Shown here: positions 57,485 through 64,000 of the stretch, piece by piece
How the letters are laid out: the number at the start of each line of letters is the position of its first letter
Position numbering within the stretch: position 1 is the first letter of the stretch
Source of the DNA: Gluconobacter oxydans
Lineage (GTDB): Bacteria > Pseudomonadota > Alphaproteobacteria > Acetobacterales > Acetobacteraceae
NCBI RefSeq assembly: GCF_006539685.1
Contig: NZ_BJNM01000002.1
Span: 1-64,000 of the forward strand
Reading direction: 5' to 3'
DNA length: 64,000 nucleotides
Position numbers and translations under genes: made by a program
The notes under the pieces: model-generated
What the model was told of the DNA's origin: nothing
What the model saw: only the letters and a program-made list of their open reading frames with translations
Database searches by the model: none

Positions 57485-57973
57485 ATGAACCTCAACGAAC
57501 TGCGCGATAACGAGGGCTCTCGTTATCGCAAGAAGCGTCTCGGACGCGGCATCGGGTCCGGCAAGGGCAAGACGTCGGGTCGTGGCGTCAAGGGTCAGAA
57601 GGCTCGTGAGGGCGTGTCCCTCAACGGCTTCGAGGGTGGCCAGCTTCCGCTGTACCGTCGTATGCCGAAGCGTGGCTTCGTGAACATTTTCCGCAAGGAA
57701 TATGCTCCGGTGAACCTCGGTGCGATCTCCAAGGCCATCGAAAGCGGAAAGCTGGACAAGGCTGCAACCGTCAATGAGGAGGCCCTGCGCAAGGCTGGTC
57801 TCGTCAACGGTAGCAAGCTGGCCGGTGTCCGTCTTCTTGCCCATGGTGAGCTTTCGCATGGTGTGACCATCGAAGTGGCTGGCGCTTCCGCTGCGGCTCT
57901 GGCTGCGGTTGAGAAGGCTGGCGGCACCGTCAAGGTGCTCGAAACCAAGAAGGAAGCTCAGGCTGACGCCTGA
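57485..57973 (+). CDS. rplO: 50S ribosomal protein L15
   Basis: 162-residue late-assembly protein. [41 protein letters not shown] is the typical start, and [17 protein letters not shown] follows. About 97 bp of spacer separates it from secY. Confidence 0.97.
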   Translation: MNLNELRDNEGSRYRKKRLGRGIGSGKGKTSGRGVKGQKAREGVSLNGFEGGQLPLYRRMPKRGFVNIFRKEYAPVNLGAISKAIESGKLDKAATVNEEALRKAGLVNGSKLAGVRLLAHGELSHGVTIEVAGASAAALAAVEKAGGTVKVLETKKEAQADA

Positions 57974-58070
57974 TATTTCTTCTCCGGGCTTGGGCCCGGA
58001 ATAGGGTTGGATAGTGAACAGCGTCCCGTGCTCTCGTGCGGCGACGCTGTTTTCATGAAAGGACAGGTGG

Positions 58071-59444
58071 ATGGCTTCCGCAGCAGAGCAGCTCGCCGCC
58101 AATCTCAATATGAGTTCGTTTTCCAAGGCGACCGAACTCAAGAAGCGCATCTGGTTCACCCTGGGTGCGCTGATCGTCTATCGGCTTGGCACGTATATTC
58201 CGGTTCCCGGCGTGGATGCGACCGTGATGGGGCAGCTTCTTGCCCAGCATCAGGGTGGTATCCTGGGGATGTTCGACATGTTCACGGGTGGTGCGCTTGG
58301 GCGTATGACCGTGTTCGCGCTGAACATCATGCCGTATATCAGTGCCTCGATCATCATCCAGCTTCTTTCCACGGCGCTTCCGTCCATGGAAGCAATGAAG
58401 AAGGAAGGTGAGGCGGGTCGTAAGAAGCTCAATCAGTACACGCGCTATCTTACGGTTTTCATCGCCCTTTTTCAGGCCTATGGCATTGCTGTCGGGCTTG
58501 AGAACATGACGGCGCATGGTGCGAATGCTGTGGTGGCCCCTGGGATGTTCTTCATTGCATCCTGCGTCGTGACGCTTGTGGGCGGCACGATGTTCCTGAT
58601 GTGGCTTGGAGAGCAGATCACGTCCCGAGGTGTTGGGAACGGGATTTCCCTCATCATTTTCGCGGGTATCGTGGCGAACCTGCCGCATGCTCTGGCCAGT
58701 CTTTTCGAACTGGGACGGACAGGGGCTCTTTCGCCCATTTTCGTTGTGATCTTCCTTGTTCTGGCGATTGCCGTCATTGGCTTCATCGTCTTCATGGAAC
58801 AGGCACAGCGCCGCGTCGTGATCCAGTACCCGAAGCGTCAGGTTGGAAACCGCATTTTTGGCGGTGACTCCACCCACATGCCGCTGAAGGTCAATACGGC
58901 CGGTGTCATTCCGCCGATCTTTGCATCCTCTGTTCTTCTGATTCCGGTGACCATCTCCGGCTTCATGAACGGGCATTCGATGCCGGGATGGCTCTCGGTT
59001 CTGGGTCAGCAGCTGGGGCAGGGACAGCCGCTGTACATGCTGTTCTATGCCGCGATGATCCTGTTCTTCTCCTATTTCTATGCGGCGATCACATTCAATC
59101 CCGAGGAAACGGCAGAGAACCTGCGCAAGCAGGGGGGCTTCATCCCCGGCATTCGTCCAGGTGCAAGCACTGCAACGTATTTCGACAAGATCCTGTCCCG
59201 TCTGACGGCGATCGGTGCGATGTACCTCGTGGTGGTCTGCCTGTTGCCGCAGATCCTGATCAGCAAATATAACGTGCCGTTCTATTTCGGCGGCACCAGT
59301 CTGATCATTATCGTGTCGGTCACGATTGATACGGTGACACAGGTTCAGTCCCATCTGGTGGCGCATCAGTATTCGGGCCTGATCCGCAAACAGCGTAGCC
59401 GCGGTTCCCGTGGTGGTATTCCGGGAGGCTCGAAGCGTCGATGA
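58071..59444 (+). CDS. secY: Preprotein translocase subunit SecY
   Basis: 457-residue ten-helix channel of the Sec translocon. Family marks: [22 protein letters not shown] at TM1, [28 protein letters not shown], the plug and QQLGQG loop, and a basic C terminus ([19 protein letters not shown]). It overlaps adk by 4 nt. Its partner secE is not in its usual place before rplK. Confidence 0.98.
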   Translation: MASAAEQLAANLNMSSFSKATELKKRIWFTLGALIVYRLGTYIPVPGVDATVMGQLLAQHQGGILGMFDMFTGGALGRMTVFALNIMPYISASIIIQLLSTALPSMEAMKKEGEAGRKKLNQYTRYLTVFIALFQAYGIAVGLENMTAHGANAVVAPGMFFIASCVVTLVGGTMFLMWLGEQITSRGVGNGISLIIFAGIVANLPHALASLFELGRTGALSPIFVVIFLVLAIAVIGFIVFMEQAQRRVVIQYPKRQVGNRIFGGDSTHMPLKVNTAGVIPPIFASSVLLIPVTISGFMNGHSMPGWLSVLGQQLGQGQPLYMLFYAAMILFFSYFYAAITFNPEETAENLRKQGGFIPGIRPGASTATYFDKILSRLTAIGAMYLVVVCLLPQILISKYNVPFYFGGTSLIIIVSVTIDTVTQVQSHLVAHQYSGLIRKQRSRGSRGGIPGGSKRR

Positions 59445-60022
59445 ACATCATTCTTCTTGGCCCGCCGGGGGCAGGCAAGGGAACTCAAGCCAAACGTCTT
59501 GAAGCTCTCTATGGCCTCAAGCAGATTTCCACTGGCGACATGCTGCGGGCGGAAGTCGCTGCGGGTTCGGCGATTGGCAACGAAGCCAAGGCGATCATGG
59601 AGAAGGGGCAGTTTGTTCCCGATCCGATTATCGTCGCCATGATCCAGAACCGGATTGCACAGCCGGACTGCGAGCGGGGCTTTATTCTTGATGGCTTCCC
59701 GCGGACCGAAAGTCAGGCTGAGGCGTTGGACACCATGCTATCCGCTCGTGGCCTGACGATCGATGCCGTTATCCTTCTGGACGTCAACGAAGAAAAACTC
59801 GTTGAGCGGATCGCCAGTCGCTGCGGCGAAGATGGTACGCGGCGTCCGGATGACAATCCCGATGTGGTCCGTGCCCGTCTGGATGTCTATCGCAAGCAGA
59901 CCGCGCCCATCCTTCCTTATTATGAGAGGGCCGGGCGTCTGCTGCATGTTGATGGTATGAAAGACGTTGAGAGCGTTGGCAAAGAGATCGATGCCATCGT
60001 TGCGGCAGCGAAGAAACACTGA
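59441..60022 (+). CDS. adk: Adenylate kinase (short form)
   Basis: 193-residue enzyme equilibrating ATP, AMP and ADP. P-loop GPPGAGKGT at 7-15, AMP site TGDMLRA, DGFPRT and a short lid without the zinc Cys (the segment [21 protein letters not shown]), typical of this class. The ATGA overlap with secY couples them. Confidence 0.97.
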   Translation: MNIILLGPPGAGKGTQAKRLEALYGLKQISTGDMLRAEVAAGSAIGNEAKAIMEKGQFVPDPIIVAMIQNRIAQPDCERGFILDGFPRTESQAEALDTMLSARGLTIDAVILLDVNEEKLVERIASRCGEDGTRRPDDNPDVVRARLDVYRKQTAPILPYYERAGRLLHVDGMKDVESVGKEIDAIVAAAKKH

Positions 60023-60060
60023 GCATTCTGATGGAATCACGAAAAAGTGATCTCTATCAT

Positions 60061-60088
60061 TTGACTCAGGTAGGGTGGGCAGTATATT
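60061..60088 (+). promoter_or_regulatory. Candidate promoter of the alpha unit
   Basis: TTGACT at 60061-60066, 16-bp spacer, TATATT at 60083-60088. It lies 150 bp before rpsM; the intervening leader (to 60238) holds complementary segments and could carry S4-type control, though its fold cannot be fixed by eye. Confidence 0.6.
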
Positions 60089-60238
60089 GCGCGCCCTCGA
60101 CACAGGTGCAGTCAGACCGTGTATGCGCATGCCGGAATCGGCAGGTGACAGGTCCGGCTGCGAGATAATCGACCTGGCCACGGCTAGGCACGTAACAGTC
60201 TGGTACGGCCCTGAGCCGTTCCAATGGGAGTAACAGGC

Positions 60239-60616
60239 GTGGCACGTATTGCCGGCGTAAACATTCCGACCAACAAGCGGGTCGTCATTGCCCTGCGTTA
60301 TGTCTACGGCATCGGCCCGTCGACGGCGCAGTCCATCTGCAACAAGCTCGAAATCCCCGATGCCAAGCGCGTCAACGAGCTGTCTGACGATGAAATCGTG
60401 AAGATCCGCGAGCTGATCGATTCCGAACTGCGCGTTGAAGGCGACCTCCGTCGCGAGACCGCAATGAACATCAAGCGTCTGATGGACCTCGGTTGCTACC
60501 GTGGCCTTCGTCACCGTCGTGGCCTGCCGGTCCGCGGTCAGCGCACGCACACGAACGCCCGTACCCGCAAGGGCAAGGCCGTGGCGATTGCCGGCAAGAA
60601 GAAGGTCACGCGCTAA
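60239..60616 (+). CDS. rpsM: 30S ribosomal protein S13
   Basis: 125-residue head protein, S19 partner. GTG 60239 is chosen because GGGAG lies 8 nt upstream and gives [26 protein letters not shown]; an ATG 15 nt earlier adds MGVTG. The C-terminal [24 protein letters not shown] is conserved. Confidence 0.97.
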   Translation: MARIAGVNIPTNKRVVIALRYVYGIGPSTAQSICNKLEIPDAKRVNELSDDEIVKIRELIDSELRVEGDLRRETAMNIKRLMDLGCYRGLRHRRGLPVRGQRTHTNARTRKGKAVAIAGKKKVTR

Positions 60617-60673
60617 TCCGCGCCTGACATCTTCATCGACGTTTTTCGTTAAACTTTTAGGACGACCTCTCTC

Positions 60674-61072
60674 ATGGCCAAGGCCGCTGCTCCGCGTATC
60701 CGTAAAAAGGAACGCAAGAATATCATTTCCGGTGTTGCTCACGTGCTTTCCACGTTCAACAACACCATGATCACCATTTCTGACGCACAGGGCAACGCGA
60801 TTGCCTGGTCGTCGTCGGGTGCGCAGGGCTTCAAAGGCTCCCGTAAGTCCACGCCGTATGCTGCTCAGGTCGCTGCAGAAGATGCCGGCCGCAAGGCACG
60901 CGAGCATGGCATGGAAACGCTTGAGATCGAGGTCTCCGGTCCGGGTTCGGGTTCGGGGCGTGAAAGCGCTCTCCGTGCCCTTCAGGCCGTAGGGTTCAAC
61001 ATTACGTCCATCCGCGACATGACGCCCGTGCCGCACAATGGTTGCCGTCCCCGGAAGCGTCGTCGCGTCTGA
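60674..61072 (+). CDS. rpsK: 30S ribosomal protein S11
   Basis: 132-residue platform protein. [32 protein letters not shown] and the basic C terminus [18 protein letters not shown] are conserved. Two hairpins separate it from rpoA. Confidence 0.98.
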   Translation: MAKAAAPRIRKKERKNIISGVAHVLSTFNNTMITISDAQGNAIAWSSSGAQGFKGSRKSTPYAAQVAAEDAGRKAREHGMETLEIEVSGPGSGSGRESALRALQAVGFNITSIRDMTPVPHNGCRPRKRRRV

Positions 61073-61081
61073 GTGATGCTT

Positions 61082-61109
61082 TGCTGCGTATCGTGCGCGA
61101 TACGCAGCA
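61082..61109 (+). terminator. Hairpin 1 between rpsK and rpoA
   Basis: TGCTGCGTATCG (61082-61093) pairs perfectly with CGATACGCAGCA (61098-61109) around TGCG. No T-run follows. It is probably an attenuating or processing structure. Confidence 0.65.
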
Positions 61110-61132
61110 TCTGTAAGTGATTGCATCTTTTG

Positions 61133-61149
61133 CCGCACCTTCGGTGCGG
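61133..61149 (+). promoter_or_regulatory. Hairpin 2 (UUCG loop) between rpsK and rpoA
   Basis: CCGCACC and GGTGCGG form a stem closing on C-TTCG-G, an exceptionally stable tetraloop, 55 nt before rpoA. It probably shapes mRNA stability between the ribosomal and polymerase genes. Confidence 0.6.
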
Positions 61150-61204
61150 GCCCAGGTGCCGCCAATTTCCCTTGGCGTGCTTCGTTGTTTGAAAGGCCAC
61201 GACC

Positions 61205-62224
61205 TTGGTTCTCCAGAAAAACTGGCAGTCCCTCATCAAGCCGGAGAAGCTTGAAGTCGAGCCCGGACCGGTTGCCTCGCGCATCGCCACTGTCGTGGCC
61301 GAGCCTCTGGAACGCGGCTTCGGCATGACGCTCGGTAACGCACTGCGTCGTATTCTCCTGTCGTCGCTGCAGGGCGCCGCCGTGACTGCCATCCAGATCG
61401 ATGGCGTGCTGCACGAGTTCTCCGCCGTGCCGGGTGTTCGCGAAGACGTCACGGACATCGTCCTGAACGTCAAGCAGCTCGCCCTGCGTATGCATGGTGA
61501 AGGCCCCAAGCGCATGATCCTGACGGCCACGGGCCCGGGTGAAGTGACGGCTGGCCAGATCCAGGCGGGTCATGACATTGAGATCATGAACCCCGATCTC
61601 GTGATCTGCACGCTCGATGACGGCGTGAAGCTCGGCATGGAATTCACCGTCAATATGGGCAAGGGCTATGTTGCAGCAGCGGCAAACCGTCCGGAAGATG
61701 CCCCGATTGGCCTGATTCCCATCGACGCGATCTATTCGCCGGTGCGTCGGGTTTCCTACAAGATCGAGCAGACGCGTGTCGGTCAGGTCACTGACTATGA
61801 CAAGCTGCTGCTGACGGTCGAGACCAACGGTGCGGTGACGCCGGAAGACAGCCTGGCTCTTGCAGCCCGGATTCTTCAGGATCAGCTGCAGCTGTTCATC
61901 AACTTCGATGAGCCGCGTCCGGTCCAGCATGAAGAGCCGCAGGATGACCTGCCGTTCAACCGCAATCTTCTCCGCAAGGTTGACGAACTCGAGCTGTCGG
62001 TGCGTAGCGCCAACTGCCTCAAGAACGACAACATTGTCTATATTGGCGATCTGGTGCAGAAGTCCGAACAGGAAATGCTCCGTACGCCCAATTTCGGGCG
62101 CAAGTCGCTCAACGAGATCAAGGAAGTTCTCACCGGTATGGGGCTGTCGCTCGGCATGAGCGTCCCGGCCTGGCCGCCCGAGAACATCGAGGATCTGGCC
62201 AAGCGTCTCGACGAGACGTTCTGA
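61205..62224 (+). CDS. rpoA: RNA polymerase alpha subunit
   Basis: 339-residue subunit: N-terminal dimerisation domain (about 1-230; [30 protein letters not shown]) and C-terminal DNA-binding domain (about 250-339) with [22 protein letters not shown] and [17 protein letters not shown]. The start is TTG 61205, giving [19 protein letters not shown], with GAAAGG upstream; no ATG fits. Confidence 0.98.
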   Translation: MVLQKNWQSLIKPEKLEVEPGPVASRIATVVAEPLERGFGMTLGNALRRILLSSLQGAAVTAIQIDGVLHEFSAVPGVREDVTDIVLNVKQLALRMHGEGPKRMILTATGPGEVTAGQIQAGHDIEIMNPDLVICTLDDGVKLGMEFTVNMGKGYVAAAANRPEDAPIGLIPIDAIYSPVRRVSYKIEQTRVGQVTDYDKLLLTVETNGAVTPEDSLALAARILQDQLQLFINFDEPRPVQHEEPQDDLPFNRNLLRKVDELELSVRSANCLKNDNIVYIGDLVQKSEQEMLRTPNFGRKSLNEIKEVLTGMGLSLGMSVPAWPPENIEDLAKRLDETF

Positions 62225-62251
62225 GAACTTTCAAGGTAAGGAAAACTAGCA

Positions 62252-62674
62252 ATGCGTCATGGTGTGAGCGGGCGTAAGCTCAACGTCACCTCTTCTCACC
62301 GCGCTGCCATGTTCCGCAACATGGCCGTGGCTCTCATCAAGCACGAGCAGATCACGACGACGCTGCCGAAGGCGAAGGAACTTCGCCCGGTGGTCGAGAA
62401 GCTGATCACGCTCGGCAAGCGTGGCGATCTGCACGCCCGTCGTCAGGCTTTCGCACAGCTGCGTGACGACGCCGTCGTGACGAAACTGTTCTCGGCTGTT
62501 GCCGAGCGCTACAAGGGACGTGCCGGTGGCTACTCCCGCGTCCTGAAGGCTGGCGTCCGTTATGGCGACAATGCCGATATGGCCGTGATCGAACTGGTCG
62601 ATCGTGATGTCGCTGCAAAGGGCCAGGACAGCGGACCGAAGCAGAACGTTGCAGAGGAGCAGGAAGCCGCCTGA
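62252..62674 (+). CDS. rplQ: 50S ribosomal protein L17
   Basis: 140-residue protein. [34 protein letters not shown] is the family start. The C-terminal 20 residues ([16 protein letters not shown]) are acidic. It closes the cluster, 22 nt before a strong terminator. Confidence 0.98.
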   Translation: MRHGVSGRKLNVTSSHRAAMFRNMAVALIKHEQITTTLPKAKELRPVVEKLITLGKRGDLHARRQAFAQLRDDAVVTKLFSAVAERYKGRAGGYSRVLKAGVRYGDNADMAVIELVDRDVAAKGQDSGPKQNVAEEQEAA

Positions 62675-62696
62675 GGCTCCTTGTTTTCGAAGCTTT

Positions 62697-62732
62697 AAAA
62701 AAGGCCGGGGCAGGAATGCTCCGGCCTTTTTT
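62697..62732 (+). terminator. Strong intrinsic terminator of the ribosomal cluster
   Basis: A 12-bp stem (62697-62708 with 62721-62732) extended by a G-U and a G-C pair around an 8-nt loop, flanked by six A and six T. It is a classical rho-independent terminator and could work in both directions. Confidence 0.92.
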
Positions 62733-63013
62733 GATTCGTGGTTTCTTTGCCACGATGTTGTGTGATATGCAGTCCCCACTCTTTGCAGACCCATTCCTGT
62801 CCTGTGTCGGGACAGCGTGAGATTCCGTTTCCTCACGGGAGCGGTTCCCGCCCTTTTTGGAGAACGTTCCGCCGTTCTTCGCGGTGGGTCTGCACAATTC
62901 TGAGAAACAGGTCCGAGCACTCTCGTAGGGCCTGCCACGACGCATCGAATATGTATCCTGGCAATGAGGCCCGGATGGGTTCGTGATGCGTCTAGCGTTT
63001 GGAGAGCGTTATA
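62733..63013. other. Intergenic region before the MFS gene
   Basis: About 280 bp without a supported gene; it should hold the promoter of the MFS gene. A 6-bp inverted repeat (CGTGAG at 62816-62821, CTCACG at 62832-62837) is the only visible element. Confidence 0.4.
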
Positions 63014-64000
63014 ATGTCCGAATCTTCCCCCCCCAAGCACGGGCTTGCGGAAGCCCTTGGGATACCCAGAGCCCTGTTCTGGGCATTTGTGGGACAGCTC
63101 CTGTTCATGGTCGGTGATGGCGTGGAGGCGGGGTATCTCGATACCTACATGCTTCATCACGGCCATACGCAGGGTTTCGTGAACGAAATGTTCACTTTCT
63201 ACGGAATCACCGTGATGATCGCCGCCTGGTTCTCCGGGCCGTTGTCGGATCTCATGGGGCCGAAGAAAGTCATGTGGCTTGGTCTCGTCCTGTGGGCCAT
63301 TCTTGAAGTGGGCTTCCTGTCCCTGGGTCTTGGACCCAACAGCGGACCGATGATCCTGCTTTTCTATACGCTTCGCGGCTTTGCCTATCCGCTTTTTGCG
63401 TATGGCTTCCTTGTCTGGATTGCCGCTGCCACGCCGACCGCCATGCTGGGTTCGGCTGCTGGCTGGTTCTGGTTTTCCTTTTCGGCCGGCCTGCCGACGC
63501 TTGGCTCGCAGTTCGCGCGTTTTGCCATTCCGCAGATCGGTGAGCTTCGGACCTTCTGGTGCTCCCTCGGACTGGTGATCATTGGTGGTCTTGTCGCTCT
63601 GCTGTTTACGCATGAGCCGACCGGCAAGAAGCGCCTTCTGCCGGACCATGTTCCGACCAAGGACATTTTCTTTGGTTCCATGAGCATCATGTGGCGTGAG
63701 CCCAAGACGCTGATCGCCGGTATCGTCCGTGTGATCGACACGTCTTCGGAATATGCATTCCTGGCGATCATGCCGGCGTTCTTCGTCGACCATCTCGGCT
63801 TTTCCCTCGGCCAGTGGCTGAACCTGCTGTCGCTCATCTTCCTGAGCAACATCCTGTTCAACCTTGTCTCGGGTATGGTTGCCGATAGCCTTGGGCACCG
63901 GTTCGTTGTCGCCGTGTTCGGTGGCATTGGCGGCTTCATCGCCATTCCGCTGTTCTATTATGTGCCGCTGTGGTTCCCCGGAAACTTCTGGGCCGTGGCC
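63014..64000 (+). CDS. MFS transporter, probably polyol-permease type (3' end outside window)
   Basis: The first 329 residues of a 12-helix carrier run open to the window edge. The N terminus (MSESSPPKHGLAEALGIPRALFWAFVGQLLFMVGDGVEAGYLDTYML) and the A-loop motif SGPLSDLMGPKKVMW between TM2 and TM3 mark the major facilitator fold; the early FMVGDGVEAGYL segment recalls polyol permeases such as RbtT, DalT and CsbX, but substrate is not proven. It has its own leader after the terminator. Polyol uptake would fit a Gluconobacter-like metabolism (inference). Confidence 0.75.
   Translation, partial: MSESSPPKHGLAEALGIPRALFWAFVGQLLFMVGDGVEAGYLDTYMLHHGHTQGFVNEMFTFYGITVMIAAWFSGPLSDLMGPKKVMWLGLVLWAILEVGFLSLGLGPNSGPMILLFYTLRGFAYPLFAYGFLVWIAAATPTAMLGSAAGWFWFSFSAGLPTLGSQFARFAIPQIGELRTFWCSLGLVIIGGLVALLFTHEPTGKKRLLPDHVPTKDIFFGSMSIMWREPKTLIAGIVRVIDTSSEYAFLAIMPAFFVDHLGFSLGQWLNLLSLIFLSNILFNLVSGMVADSLGHRFVVAVFGGIGGFIAIPLFYYVPLWFPGNFWAVA

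Overview
The window looks like chromosome from an acetic acid bacterium close to Gluconobacter (Alphaproteobacteria, Acetobacteraceae). The evidence is the moderately high GC, the alphaproteobacterial min/FzlA, leuS-lptE-holA and S10-spc-alpha arrangements, and the style of the proteins (Tat- and TonB-based periphery, an RND pump, a polyol-type MFS carrier). This is a judgement from sequence character, not a database match.

Layout. Positions 1-6.0 kb: NAD kinase, then a leftward operon (AEC carrier, low-molecular-weight tyrosine phosphatase, D-2-hydroxyacid dehydrogenase), a small membrane protein and acetyl-CoA synthetase. Positions 6-13 kb: a leftward operon of a DUF3576 lipoprotein, leuS, lptE and holA, preceded by a SARP/BTAD-type regulator. 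Positions 13.46-13.76 kb: a tRNA-Arg(CCU) gene split after the anticodon by a 229-nt group I intron, followed by an AT-richer gene for an unrecognised secreted protein. Positions 16-20 kb: a TonB-dependent receptor divergent from a Tat-exported Yellow/royal-jelly-family protein. Positions 20-24.3 kb: yidB-like, minE, minD and minC, divergent from an FzlA-like GST-fold protein and an HI0933-type flavoprotein, so largely a cell-division neighbourhood. Positions 24.4-34.5 kb: a small lipoprotein, rmuC, a two-component system and a three-gene RND efflux operon.

Positions 34.5-62.7 kb hold the central expression machinery, all rightward: rplK-rplA-rplJ-rplL-rpoB-rpoC, rpsL-rpsG-tuf, the complete S10 and spc operons through secY and adk, then rpsM-rpsK-rpoA-rplQ, closed by a strong intrinsic terminator. 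Two usual partners are missing from their normal places: secE-nusG before rplK, and fusA between rpsG and tuf. The window ends inside an MFS transporter gene.

The most distinctive element is the intron-split tRNA. Its core carries the recognisable blocks of the small bacterial tRNA introns (Azoarcus/Agrobacterium type), with a P1 helix that places U-G exactly at the 5' splice site and a terminal G at the 3' splice site. Other points worth attention are the displaced fusA and secE-nusG, the unexplained secreted protein beside the tRNA, the palindromes between the TonB receptor and its Yellow-family neighbour, and several hairpins and promoter-like sites inside the ribosomal operons.
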